The translations under genes were made by a program, and so were the position numbers. A stretch of 32,777 nucleotides of DNA from Candidatus Planktophila sp. (GTDB lineage Bacteria > Actinomycetota > Actinomycetes > Nanopelagicales > Nanopelagicaceae), in NCBI GenBank assembly GCA_009694515.1, contig SHUV01000009.1, positions 1-32,777 of the forward strand, written 5' to 3'. Shown here one piece after another: positions 7,782 to 15,459 of the stretch. The notes under the pieces were generated by a model. It saw only the letters and a program-made list of their open reading frames with translations, was not told where the DNA came from and ran no database searches. Each line of letters opens with the position of its first letter. The first letter of the stretch is position 1.

Positions 7782-8204
7782 TTAACCTTCTTCTTTGGCA
7801 ATCATAAAAGCGAAGTAAAGCGTTGGAAGTGCAAGTGCCAGAATAACCACGGCACCGATATAGAACTGTCCTTGTATTTGATAGTAGGCCACTCCCACTG
7901 CAATTAGGTTGGCCAAGATTGTGGGGGATCTTCCGAAACTCTTTCCGTTTACATATCCGCGAGCCGATGCGAAGAGCCCAATAGCTCCAAGAATTGCAAA
8001 GACAACCACTCCAATAAGTGGCAGTAGCTCTTTCTTCTCGTGAGTAAAGCCAAGCACAACTAGCCACACACCTAGGGCGAGTACGAGACTTGCCTCGATA
8101 TAGAGGAGTGCTGCCACTGTTGAACGCTTAGGGGAGAGGTTGGCAGTATTTCCTAACGTGAAACTCTTTTTTGATGATTTATCTCGCTCAGGTTTCGTTG
8201 CCAT
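7782..8204 (-). CDS. Four-span membrane protein of unknown function
   Basis: A 140-residue protein not recognised as a named family. The first 28 residues are polar and basic (KPERDKSSKKS), followed by four hydrophobic segments near residues 29-52, 60-82, 93-108 and 114-134 and a short charged C-terminus (AKEEG). This pattern suggests an inner-membrane protein with a cytoplasmic basic N-terminus. TAAAGT lies 7 nt before the ATG, supporting the start and leaderless expression. It is convergent with the SDR gene and divergent from the GGDEF-like gene. Actinobacteria have many small membrane proteins of this kind; no function is claimed. Confidence 0.7.
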   Translation of the reverse strand: MATKPERDKSSKKSFTLGNTANLSPKRSTVAALLYIEASLVLALGVWLVVLGFTHEKKELLPLIGVVVFAILGAIGLFASARGYVNGKSFGRSPTILANLIAVGVAYYQIQGQFYIGAVVILALALPTLYFAFMIAKEEG

Positions 8205-8211
8205 AGCCCTA

Positions 8212-8217
8212 ACTTTA
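8212..8217 (-). promoter_or_regulatory. -10 element of leaderless promoter for the membrane protein
   Basis: TAAAGT on the minus strand, 7 nt before the ATG at 8204. Confidence 0.45.
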
Positions 8218-8249
8218 TCAGCGCAGCACCGATCTGCATCAATTACTCA

Positions 8250-8708
8250 ATGACTTTTTCACACGATGGATTACGAGACTCGCTCACTCATCTAGCTGCC
8301 CCTCCATATTTTTACGAGAATTTGAGAAGAGAGTTAGGAACTGCTGAACGCAACAAGTCTGAGCTCAGTCTTATTAGATTTTTGATTTCCAAGAATGTGG
8401 CTGGAATTCAAATCACGGAAAGTAAGATTGAGTCAGAAAATTCACAGTATGAGGTTGCAATTCTTTCATTTGCTGAAATTCTGAAAGCGTCAATTCGATC
8501 AGAAGATTTGTGTGCACGCCTTGGCCAGTTTGAGTTCACGTTAGTGATTAAAGCCTCTTCTGATGCAGCGACCTCACTCGCCCAACGAGTGCTGGACAGC
8601 CTGAAAATAGAGAGTTTCGATTGTTATTACTCCGTCGTGACTGCAGATAATTCTGAAAGCTCACTCGAAATTCTCAATCGCCTAGATAACCAAGAGTTAC
8701 AAAGATGA
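8250..8708 (+). CDS. Stand-alone degenerate GGDEF-domain protein
   Basis: A 152-residue protein with the outline of a GGDEF domain and nothing else. DGLRDSLTHLAAPPYFYENL (residues 6-25) corresponds to the usual D-x-LT-x-L-x-NR-x-F start, with the NR pair lost. ILSFAEILKASIRSEDLCARLGQFEF matches the helix and strand leading to the active loop. The GGDEF signature itself is GQFEF (residues 92-96), so the metal and GTP-binding residues are changed. It is unlikely to make cyclic di-GMP. Degenerate domains of this type can act as receptors or scaffolds. There is no sensor domain or membrane span. The stop codon lies 1 nt before the proposed prfB -10 element. Confidence 0.65.
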   Translation: MTFSHDGLRDSLTHLAAPPYFYENLRRELGTAERNKSELSLIRFLISKNVAGIQITESKIESENSQYEVAILSFAEILKASIRSEDLCARLGQFEFTLVIKASSDAATSLAQRVLDSLKIESFDCYYSVVTADNSESSLEILNRLDNQELQR

Positions 8709-8709
8709 C

Positions 8710-8715
8710 TATCCT
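8710..8715 (+). promoter_or_regulatory. -10 element of leaderless prfB promoter
   Basis: TATCCT, exactly 6 nt before the prfB ATG at 8722, so the transcript would start at the A of ATG. Confidence 0.55.
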
Positions 8716-8721
8716 TAACCC

Positions 8722-9825
8722 ATGGCTCGCGACTACATCCTCGAAATAAATGAGACGAGTGCGACCCTGACATCTATCGAAAAAGTCTTGGACCTGCCGA
8801 AGCTTGAAGCTGAAGCGGTCGAACTTGAAGCAGCTGCGGGCGTTCCGAATTTGTGGGACGACCCCGATAAAGCTCAAGCAGTTACGAGCAAGCTATCTCG
8901 CGTGCAGTCAACAATTTCAAGACTTACTGGGTTGCGTCGTCGGGTAGATGAGCTTCCGCTTCTCTTTGAGTTAGCAGCGGGTGAACCAGATGGATCAGCT
9001 CTTACGGATGCAGAAGGTGAATTGGATTCAGCAAAGAAGGCAATAAGTGAATTAGAAGTAACGACGTTACTTAACGGTGAGTATGACGCACGTGATGCCC
9101 TAATAACTATTCGTTCTGAAGCAGGTGGCGTAGAGGCTGCCGACTGGGCTGAGATGTTGATGCGTATGTATTTGCGATATTGCGAACGTCACGAATTTAA
9201 AGTTGACGTATTAGAAACTTCTTTTGCCGAAGAAGCGGGAATTAAATCGACCACATTTCGAGTCAGTGCCCCGTATGCATACGGCACACTTTCAGTAGAG
9301 CAGGGAACACATCGCTTAGTGAGAATTTCTCCTTTCGACTCTCAATCACGCAGACATACATCATTTGCTGGTGTGGAGATTGTTCCAGTCGTTGAACAGA
9401 GTGATCACATTGAAATTGATGAGAAAGAAGTGCGCGTGGATGTCTATCGCTCATCCGGCCCGGGTGGACAGGGAGTTAATACAACAGACTCTGCTGTGCG
9501 CTTGACCCATGTTCCAACCGGAATTGTTGTGTCATGTCAGAACGAACGCTCACAGATCCAAAATAAAGCAACAGCGATGGCTGTTTTGCAATCAAAGTTA
9601 TTAGAACGTCGTCGCCAGGAAGAGCAGGCGAAGATAAATGCGCTCAAGGGCGATAATTCTGGCTCATGGGGAAACCAGATGCGTTCCTATGTATTAGCCC
9701 CGTATCAAATGGTGAAAGATCTCCGTAACAACCATGAAACGGGAAATACTTCAGCGGTATTAAATGGAGAAATTGATGATTTCATCGAAGCGGGAATTCG
9801 CTGGCGCCGTAGCGCGTCACAATAG
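8722..9825 (+). CDS. prfB: Peptide chain release factor 2
   Basis: A 367-residue class I release factor. The RF2 anticodon-like tripeptide SPF is at residues 203-205 ([15 protein letters not shown]), and the universal GGQ is at 248-250 in [17 protein letters not shown]. It ends translation at UGA and UAA by triggering peptidyl-tRNA hydrolysis. The reading frame is continuous: the autoregulatory internal UGA frameshift known from many bacteria is absent. The start has TATCCT six bases ahead and no Shine-Dalgarno site. The order prfB-ftsE-ftsX-smpB-ssrA is conserved in Actinobacteria. Confidence 0.97.
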   Translation: MARDYILEINETSATLTSIEKVLDLPKLEAEAVELEAAAGVPNLWDDPDKAQAVTSKLSRVQSTISRLTGLRRRVDELPLLFELAAGEPDGSALTDAEGELDSAKKAISELEVTTLLNGEYDARDALITIRSEAGGVEAADWAEMLMRMYLRYCERHEFKVDVLETSFAEEAGIKSTTFRVSAPYAYGTLSVEQGTHRLVRISPFDSQSRRHTSFAGVEIVPVVEQSDHIEIDEKEVRVDVYRSSGPGGQGVNTTDSAVRLTHVPTGIVVSCQNERSQIQNKATAMAVLQSKLLERRRQEEQAKINALKGDNSGSWGNQMRSYVLAPYQMVKDLRNNHETGNTSAVLNGEIDDFIEAGIRWRRSASQ

Positions 9826-9973
9826 TTCTCGGCAATAACCAGCTGATCCACGCGTGCTGTGATTCTTCTTTCCTCTGTGAATTGGCATAAAAACCCCGAA
9901 TCAACCCTAAATTCCCAGCTCGCCTACCTAAACTAGGGCCAGGTCTCACGAGCGCATCACCATGCGCCTATAT

Positions 9974-9979
9974 AAGGAG
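9974..9979 (+). promoter_or_regulatory. Ribosome binding site deciding the ftsE start
   Basis: AAGGAG, 6 nt before a GTG at 9986. It argues for GTG at 9986 rather than the ATG at 9962. The 160-bp gap from prfB (9826-9985) holds no gene; TAAACT at 9929-9934 is a possible -10 element. Confidence 0.7.
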
Positions 9980-9985
9980 CAGATA

Positions 9986-10675
9986 GTGATTAAGTTTGAG
10001 AATGTCACCAAGGTTTACTCGGGTCAGGAACGTCCTGCCCTCGAGAATGTCACGCTCGAAATTACCAAAGGTGAATTTGTTTTCTTGGTAGGTATGTCAG
10101 GTTCTGGTAAATCAACATTTTTGCGTTTAATTCTGCGCGAAGAGCGACCAACATCTGGCGTCATACACGTTGCTGGAAAAGATCTAGGCACTCTTGCAAA
10201 CCATAAGGTCCCTGAGCTTCGTCGCCAGCTAGGCACCGTTTTTCAGGATTTTAGATTGCTTCCCAATAAAACGATTTCAGAGAACATTGCATTTTCATTA
10301 CACGTACTCGGATATTCGCAGAAGGAGATTAATCGCGAAGTTCCTGAGATGCTTGAACTTGTTGGCCTTGAAGATAAAGGCGATCGCTTGCCTTCTGAAA
10401 TCTCAGGTGGAGAACAACAGCGCGTTGCGATTGCCCGTGCGTATGTCACACGCCCTGCAATCATCATCGCGGATGAGCCAACCGGAAACCTGGACCCTGC
10501 GCTCTCTGTGGGAATTATGAAGTTGCTCGACCGCATTAACCGCGAGGGCACCACAGTATTGATGGCTACGCATGATTCAGGAATTGTTGATCAGATGCGT
10601 AAGCGAGTTATCGAACTCGATGGCGGCCAGGTAATTCGCGATCAAGTTCGCGGCGTCTACGGATATACGGGATAA
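9986..10675 (+). CDS. ftsE: Cell division ATP-binding protein FtsE
   Basis: An ABC ATPase of 229 residues, the usual FtsE length, when started at GTG 9986. Walker A is GMSGSGKST, the Q-loop lies in GTVFQDFRLLPNKT, the signature is SGGEQQRVAIARA, and Walker B is IIIADEPTGNLD followed by the switch His in MATHDS. With FtsX it forms a type VII ABC complex that transmits ATP hydrolysis across the membrane to peptidoglycan hydrolases during division. It sits 10 nt before ftsX. The 9962 ATG would add eight residues that are not typical of the family. Confidence 0.97.
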   Translation: MIKFENVTKVYSGQERPALENVTLEITKGEFVFLVGMSGSGKSTFLRLILREERPTSGVIHVAGKDLGTLANHKVPELRRQLGTVFQDFRLLPNKTISENIAFSLHVLGYSQKEINREVPEMLELVGLEDKGDRLPSEISGGEQQRVAIARAYVTRPAIIIADEPTGNLDPALSVGIMKLLDRINREGTTVLMATHDSGIVDQMRKRVIELDGGQVIRDQVRGVYGYTG

Positions 10676-10685
10676 GGGGAAGATA

Positions 10686-11588
10686 ATGCGCGCAGGATTT
10701 CTCTTCAGTGAAGTTCGAATAGGACTTCGCCGTAACCTCACAATGACATTTGCGGTCATCGTGACTGTTGCAATTTCACTTTCTCTTCTCGGCATTGGAT
10801 TACTATCAAATTCCCAAGTAAATGCGATGAAAGATTATTGGTATGACAAGATTGAAGTTTCTGTATTTCTCTGCGGATCACTCTCGGAGTCACCTTCGTG
10901 TAGCGGTGGAGTTGTCACTCCCGAACAGCGCACATCAATCAAATCGGATTTAGAAGCTCTACCAGTTGTGCAGAGCGTCTTCTATGAATCACAGACTGAA
11001 GCCTTTGCTCGCTTTAAAGAGCGTTTTAAGAGTTCAGCAATTGCGCAGAACGTTACCGCCGATCAGCTACCAGAATCTTTTCGCGTTAAGTTAAAAGACC
11101 CAACACAGTTTGACGTTGTTGTCAGCGCATTTAGCGGTCGACCTGGCGTTGATGTCGTGCAAGATCAGCGCAGCATTCTTGAGAAGTTCTTTCAACTACT
11201 TGCTGTACTTCGCAATGGTGCGCTGATTGTCGGCCTTCTTTCAGTCCTCACAGCAGCGTTGCTAATTAGCAACACGCTTCGAATTGCGGCATTTAATCGT
11301 CGTCGTGAAACTGGTGTGATGCGACTTGTGGGTGCTTCGTCGTGGTCAATTCAACTGCCATTCTTGTTGGAAGGTGTTTTCGCGGCATTTATTGGATGGA
11401 TGCTTGCCAGCGGATTACTCGCCGCACTTAAGTATGTCGTTGAAACAAAAGTTGCCCCATTACTTACCTTTACCAAGTTCTTTGGCTGGGGAGAAGTTGC
11501 TTTAGCATCTGGATGGTTACTTCTTACAGGCCTTGTGGTCTCAACTATTGCATCTGTAGTAACACTGCGCCGATACCTCAAGGTTTAA
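10686..11588 (+). CDS. ftsX: Cell division protein FtsX
   Basis: A 300-residue permease-like protein. One membrane span near residues 20-42 is followed by an extracytoplasmic domain of about 125 residues (from [16 protein letters not shown] to near residue 165), and then three spans in the C-terminal half with the FtsX cytoplasmic loop [23 protein letters not shown]. The two cysteines in the outer domain ([10 protein letters not shown]) could form a disulfide. It anchors FtsE and activates cell wall hydrolases of the RipC type in Actinobacteria. A good Shine-Dalgarno stretch (AAGGGGAAG) precedes the ATG. Confidence 0.96.
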   Translation: MRAGFLFSEVRIGLRRNLTMTFAVIVTVAISLSLLGIGLLSNSQVNAMKDYWYDKIEVSVFLCGSLSESPSCSGGVVTPEQRTSIKSDLEALPVVQSVFYESQTEAFARFKERFKSSAIAQNVTADQLPESFRVKLKDPTQFDVVVSAFSGRPGVDVVQDQRSILEKFFQLLAVLRNGALIVGLLSVLTAALLISNTLRIAAFNRRRETGVMRLVGASSWSIQLPFLLEGVFAAFIGWMLASGLLAALKYVVETKVAPLLTFTKFFGWGEVALASGWLLLTGLVVSTIASVVTLRRYLKV

Positions 11589-11592
11589 CTTT

Positions 11593-12072
11593 ATGGTAAA
11601 AGAAGTCGGACGGAAGCTGATTGCACAGAACAAGAAGGCTCGTCACGACTTTGCAATAGAAGATGTCTATGAATGCGGCATTGTTCTTACAGGTACTGAA
11701 GTGAAATCACTTCGTGCCGGGCGTGCCTCACTCATTGATGGTTTTGCCATGATTGAAAATGGCGAACTATGGCTCCACGGTATTCATATTCCCGAATACA
11801 CAGAAGGTACGTGGACAAATCACACTCCACGTCGCAAGCGAAAGCTGCTCGTTAATAAGATTGAAATTCGCAAGATTGCGGCTCGCACTAAAGATTCAGG
11901 AATCACATTGGTGCCATTGCAGCTCTACTTCAAAGATGGAAAAGCCAAGGTTGAAGTTGCTATTGCAAAGGGCAAGAAGGCTCATGACAAGCGATCGACG
12001 CTGATGGAACAGCAAGCTACGCGTGAGGTAAATCGCGAACTATCTCGCCGCCAATCCGGCAAAGACAGTTAA
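11593..12072 (+). CDS. smpB: SsrA-binding protein SmpB
   Basis: A 159-residue tmRNA partner. Conserved segments include [61 protein letters not shown], and the basic C-terminal tail beginning [16 protein letters not shown] that enters the empty mRNA channel. It binds the tRNA-like domain of tmRNA and mediates rescue of stalled ribosomes. It begins 4 nt after ftsX and lies 231 nt upstream of ssrA on the same strand, the usual arrangement. Confidence 0.97.
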   Translation: MVKEVGRKLIAQNKKARHDFAIEDVYECGIVLTGTEVKSLRAGRASLIDGFAMIENGELWLHGIHIPEYTEGTWTNHTPRRKRKLLVNKIEIRKIAARTKDSGITLVPLQLYFKDGKAKVEVAIAKGKKAHDKRSTLMEQQATREVNRELSRRQSGKDS

Positions 12073-12074
12073 TC

Positions 12075-12096
12075 AATGCCCCCAAGCGGGCATTTT
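12075..12096 (+). terminator. Possible weak intrinsic terminator after smpB
   Basis: AATGCCC (12075-12081) pairs with GGGCATT (12088-12094) across a 6-nt loop and is followed by only a short T run. The stem is short, so termination may be partial. Confidence 0.4.
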
Positions 12097-12122
12097 GAAG
12101 AAGTCGCAACCCTCTCTATACT
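12095..12122 (+). promoter_or_regulatory. Candidate promoter upstream of ssrA
   Basis: TTGAAG (12095-12100), a 16-nt spacer and TATACT (12117-12122). If used for ssrA it would give a leader of about 175 nt before the mature tmRNA end. No gene is seen between 12073 and 12303. Confidence 0.35.
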
Positions 12123-12267
12123 TATCTCATACCGTTTGGCTCGATCGAGTTTGGCAGACAAGAATGCCGCTCCATACCTCGCCAAATAACTCATTCACAC
12201 AAAATCTTTCCTCAAGGAAATCAACGGGTGAATTGTCGAAAAAATAAGAAATACAACTACATAGTGT

Positions 12268-12290
12268 GAATTACGTTTTCCACGTAATTC
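12268..12290 (+). repeat. Perfect 9-bp inverted repeat just upstream of ssrA
   Basis: GAATTACGT (12268-12276) and ACGTAATTC (12282-12290) are exact complements around TTTCC. There is no T run after it, so it is not a typical terminator. It ends 13 nt before the mature tmRNA 5' end. It may be a processing hairpin in the precursor or an operator. Confidence 0.5.
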
Positions 12291-12303
12291 CCCATTTCAA
12301 CTT

Positions 12304-12674
12304 GGGGGTGAACGGTCTCGACTTTAGTTGTTGAGGCAGGGGAAGCGGGCCGAGGAAGCCGGGATGATCTCGTAAACCATGAAACCTGTGCAAAAATAAC
12401 TGCAGACAACAGTCGCAGTGATTTCGCTCTAGCTGCATAAGCTAGTTCCGAATCCGTCAGCCCGGGCGCGCTCTCGTCCCGGAATCTGGCGTCGCTAGAG
12501 AGCTCTTCATCGAGATAGCGTTGCGAATATCTCGAGAGAACAGTTTCGCAAATGAGTTCGTTGAATACTTGTGTGTAAGAGATTCAGAACTGAGAAAACG
12601 ATAAACGCACTACGCCCGTAGAAGCCCTGTTTTAATTCTGAAGGACCCGGGTTCGATTCCCGGCACCTCCACTA
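12304..12674 (+). ncRNA. ssrA: Transfer-messenger RNA (tmRNA)
   Basis: The 5' end GGGGGTGAACGGTCTCGACTT is the tmRNA hallmark and pairs with CACCTCC at 12664-12670 to close the acceptor stem (one G-U pair). The T arm GGACCCGGGTTCGATTCCCGG precedes it. The tag reading frame starts at GCA 12402 and reads ADNSRSDFALAA before TAA at 12438-12440. FALAA/YALAA ends are degradation signals read by Clp proteases. The 3' CCA is not encoded (CTA follows the discriminator A), so it must be added enzymatically. With SmpB it releases stalled ribosomes and tags the incomplete proteins. Confidence 0.96.
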
Positions 12675-12687
12675 GTAATGCTTAGTG

Positions 12688-12963
12688 CTACTTGTCTCCG
12701 TCTTCGGCGCCAGGTTTTAGACCTTCAAAGATTTCTTTGCAGATTGGACAGACAGGATATTTCTGTGGGTCGCGAGAAGGAACCCACTTCTTTCCGCACA
12801 GCGCTCTCACAGATTTGCCGGTCATTGCTGATTCAACAATTTTTTCTTTCTTTATGTAATGTGCAAATCGATCATGGCCGCCATCATCTTCTTCTTCAAC
12901 TGGGCGCGTGAGGGTGTCTGTATCGCTCTCAAGCGAAGGAGTACCGCGACCGAAAAGTGGCAT
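12688..12963 (-). CDS. DUF3039 family protein
   Basis: A 91-residue member of the actinobacterial DUF3039 family. DRFAHYIKKEKIVESAMTGKSVRALCGKKWVPSRDPQKYPVCPICKEI is the family core. CGK followed by CPIC gives three cysteines that, with the nearby His, could bind zinc. Function is unknown. The ATG at 12963 was chosen over a TTG at 12981 because it has GATACT six bases ahead and a typical N-terminus (MPLFGRG). It is divergent from argF; their starts are 62 bp apart. Confidence 0.87.
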   Translation of the reverse strand: MPLFGRGTPSLESDTDTLTRPVEEEDDGGHDRFAHYIKKEKIVESAMTGKSVRALCGKKWVPSRDPQKYPVCPICKEIFEGLKPGAEDGDK

Positions 12964-12969
12964 GCGCGT

Positions 12970-12975
12970 AGTATC
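12970..12975 (-). promoter_or_regulatory. -10 element of leaderless DUF3039 gene promoter
   Basis: GATACT on the minus strand, 6 nt before the ATG at 12963. Confidence 0.45.
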
Positions 12976-13012
12976 CAACAAAAACTAGCCACATAGCCAT
13001 CTCGCCTTCCGG

Positions 13013-13018
13013 TAGAAT
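13013..13018 (+). promoter_or_regulatory. -10 element of leaderless argF promoter
   Basis: TAGAAT, 7 nt before the ATG at 13026. It supports that ATG over the in-frame TTG at 13020. Confidence 0.55.
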
Positions 13019-13025
13019 TTTGCCG

Positions 13026-13964
13026 ATGAAAGACTTACTGCGCACCGAGCATTTATCGCGTGCTGATGTCGATTTACTCCTCGACACCGCCGCAGATTTC
13101 GCGCAGAACCCACTTCGCTCCCAGACTGCACTGAGCAACAAGAGCGTTGCCATCTATATGACTAAGCCCTCTACACGTACTCGCCTGGCATCTGAAACGG
13201 CCGTGGCTCATTTGGGTGGGACACCAATCTTTATTCGCGGCGATGAACTACAACTTGGTCGCGGGGAAACAATTGCGGATACCGCCAAGATTATTAGTGG
13301 CTACTGTGATGCGCTGATAGTTCGAACCTTTGCACAATCAGATATCGATGAACTTGGTGCACATTCTAGTATTCCTGTCATTAACGGCTTGAGCGATGAT
13401 GATCACCCAACACAATTGCTCGCTGATTGGGTGACAATTCGTGAAAACTTTGGGACTGACATTAAAGGTAGAAAATTTGTTTATCTTGGTGATGGGAACA
13501 ATATGACCCACGCATGGTTAATCATGGGTGCCATTATGGGTGCGCACGTTGTGGCGGCGACACCGGGTGGCAAGTGGGCACCTGATGCAGCGGTCGTTAC
13601 AAAAGCTAAAGAGATTGCGGCAAAGAGCGGTGCCACGATTGAGGTAACAAATGATCCTGAATCAGCAGCGAGTGGTGCATCTGTTCTCTATACAGATGTG
13701 TGGATGTCGATGGGCGATCCAGAAGCTGAACGTGCTGAAAAAACAAAAGCACTCACACCATTTGCAATTACAGAAAAGTTAATGTCGTTGACAGAAAAAG
13801 ACTCAGTTTTTATGCATTGTCTTCCAGCTCATCGAGGAGAAGAAGTTGCGGGCTCTGTGATTGATGGACCGAAGTCGGTAATTTGGCGTGAAGCATTTCA
13901 TCGTCGCACAACCATCCAGGCATTGCTCTATCACTTAACTCGTGGTGAAATTAAGGGCAATTAA
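13026..13964 (+). CDS. argF: Ornithine carbamoyltransferase
   Basis: A 312-residue enzyme of arginine synthesis that makes citrulline from ornithine and carbamoyl phosphate. The carbamoyl phosphate site STRTR is at residues 49-53, with a second site in LSDDDHPTQLLADW. The ornithine-side motif HCLPAHRGEE begins near residue 264. The FMHCLP loop separates it from aspartate carbamoyltransferases. It stands alone, away from other arg genes, at least in this window. No ARG-box-like operator is evident; the 62-bp gap shared with the DUF3039 gene is the only place for control. Confidence 0.95.
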   Translation: MKDLLRTEHLSRADVDLLLDTAADFAQNPLRSQTALSNKSVAIYMTKPSTRTRLASETAVAHLGGTPIFIRGDELQLGRGETIADTAKIISGYCDALIVRTFAQSDIDELGAHSSIPVINGLSDDDHPTQLLADWVTIRENFGTDIKGRKFVYLGDGNNMTHAWLIMGAIMGAHVVAATPGGKWAPDAAVVTKAKEIAAKSGATIEVTNDPESAASGASVLYTDVWMSMGDPEAERAEKTKALTPFAITEKLMSLTEKDSVFMHCLPAHRGEEVAGSVIDGPKSVIWREAFHRRTTIQALLYHLTRGEIKGN

Positions 13965-14010
13965 CCAGAATTTCGTAATCTTTTGGGTGGCTGTTGCTCT
14001 GAGTTACATG

Positions 14011-14016
14011 TATCTT
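14011..14016 (+). promoter_or_regulatory. -10 element of leaderless pntAA promoter
   Basis: TATCTT, 7 nt before the ATG at 14024, followed by a pyrimidine-only stretch with no Shine-Dalgarno site. Confidence 0.55.
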
Positions 14017-14023
14017 TTCCCCC

Positions 14024-15169
14024 ATGAGAGTTGCAGTCCCGAGAGAAATTAGAGATGGCGAGAAGCGCGTAGCGCTAGTCCCAGACATCATCAACAAATT
14101 AACCAAATTAGGTTATGACGTTGTCATTGAATCTGGAGCGGGTGTTCATGCTCAAGCTACAGATGAGCTGTTCATCGCAGCAGGGGCAACAATCAAAAGC
14201 GGCAATGTCATTAGTGATGCCGACGTTGTTCTCTCAGTTACTTCACTTACTCCAGCACAGATCTCGTCCTTAAAAAAGGGCGCAGTCACGATCTCTTTCT
14301 TATCTCCAGTAACGGCCATAGATTCAATCGATGCGGCAGTAACAGCGGGTGTTACAGCTTTCTCACTTGAACTAGTTCCACGTATTTCACGTGCACAGTC
14401 AATGGATGCGCTGACATCTCAAGCACTCTGTGCTGGTTATCGAGCCGCGCTCGTTGGTGCTGAACTTTCTCCGCGCTTTTTCCCTATGCTCATGACCGCC
14501 GCGGGAACCGTTACACCTGCTCAAGTACTTGTTCTCGGTGCTGGTGTTGCAGGGCTGCAGGCAATTGCAACCGCTCGCCGACTTGGCGCTGTTGTCTCTG
14601 CCTACGATGTTCGCCCATCTTCTGCTGATGAAGTGAAATCCATGGGCGCAACATTTATTGATTTGGAACTTGAAGCCCTAGAGGGTGCCGGTGGTTATGC
14701 ACGTGAAATGACGGAAGAACGTGCAGCAAAGCAACGCGAACTCTTAACTCCATACATTGCAAAATCTCACCTTGTTATTACAACCGCTGCAGTTCCTGGA
14801 AGAGCAGCACCGCGTTTGATGACTGCAGCCATGATTGATGCGATGGAGGCAGGAACAATCATCGTTGATCTCGCTGCCGAAACTGGTGGAAATGCTGAAG
14901 GCTCAAAGCCAGGAGAGATTGTCACAACCGCCAAGGGTGTTCAGATTTGGGGCGGCAAAGATGTGCCGAGCCAGTTGCCCTTCCACGCTTCAAGTCTGTA
15001 TTCACGTAACGTGGTCAATTTACTTACCTTGATGACAAGTGCTGCAAAAGATGGCGAGAAGGTAGCGCTAAATATTGACTTCACAGATGAAATTATTGAT
15101 AAGGCCGCACTTACACATGCAGGTGCCAAGCACACACCTGGAGCTAGTGAAAAAGGAGGCAGCAACTAA
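14024..15169 (+). CDS. pntAA: NAD(P) transhydrogenase subunit alpha, part 1 (NAD-binding domain dI)
   Basis: A 381-residue protein related to alanine dehydrogenase. MRVAVPREIRDGEKRVALVP is the N-terminal signature, SRAQSMDALTSQA is the RQD-loop region in variant form, and VLVLGAGVAGLQAIATARRLGA is the NAD-binding Rossmann motif. The end of the domain is marked by ETGGNAEGSKPGE and WGGKDVPSQLPFHASSLYSRN. This cytoplasmic subunit passes hydride from NADH to NADP+ bound on PntB, driven by proton entry. The alpha subunit is split into two genes here, as in many Actinobacteria and alphaproteobacteria. Its stop overlaps the pntAB start (TAATG). Confidence 0.95.
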   Translation: MRVAVPREIRDGEKRVALVPDIINKLTKLGYDVVIESGAGVHAQATDELFIAAGATIKSGNVISDADVVLSVTSLTPAQISSLKKGAVTISFLSPVTAIDSIDAAVTAGVTAFSLELVPRISRAQSMDALTSQALCAGYRAALVGAELSPRFFPMLMTAAGTVTPAQVLVLGAGVAGLQAIATARRLGAVVSAYDVRPSSADEVKSMGATFIDLELEALEGAGGYAREMTEERAAKQRELLTPYIAKSHLVITTAAVPGRAAPRLMTAAMIDAMEAGTIIVDLAAETGGNAEGSKPGEIVTTAKGVQIWGGKDVPSQLPFHASSLYSRNVVNLLTLMTSAAKDGEKVALNIDFTDEIIDKAALTHAGAKHTPGASEKGGSN

Positions 15170-15459
15170 TGGATGCAATTGCCGTTATTTCAATCTTCAC
15201 CCTTGCAGTATTCGTGGGGTTTGAAGTTGTTTCAAAGGTTTCATCAACGCTACACACGCCCCTGATGTCAGGCGCTAACGCAATTCACGGTGTCATCCTT
15301 GTCGGAGCAATAATCGTTGCAGATCACAGTGAAAATAACCTAGAGCTCGGACTTTCACTCACCGCGATTGTTTTGGCAACAATTAATATGGTTGGCGGCT
15401 TTGTTGTAACTGATCGCATGCTTGAGATGTTTAAACCTAAGAAGGGAGACCAGAAGTGA
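15169..15459 (+). CDS. pntAB: NAD(P) transhydrogenase subunit alpha, part 2 (membrane domain)
   Basis: A 96-residue membrane protein with three hydrophobic segments near residues 2-20, 40-58 and 62-84. The motif VSKVSSTLHTPLMSGANAIHG is the typical start of this subunit. It forms part of the proton channel domain dII with PntB. An AAAGGAGG site at 15152-15159 precedes the ATG, which overlaps the previous stop codon by one base. Confidence 0.94.
   Translation: MDAIAVISIFTLAVFVGFEVVSKVSSTLHTPLMSGANAIHGVILVGAIIVADHSENNLELGLSLTAIVLATINMVGGFVVTDRMLEMFKPKKGDQK

Noticed and set aside
8722-8820. Programmed frameshift in prfB
   Set aside because: I looked for an internal TGA with a slippery CTT context near codon 25; the frame is continuous from the ATG.
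9962-9985. ATG at 9962 as the ftsE start
   Set aside because: A strong AAGGAG site lies six bases before GTG 9986, and the family's usual length and N-terminus match the GTG start.
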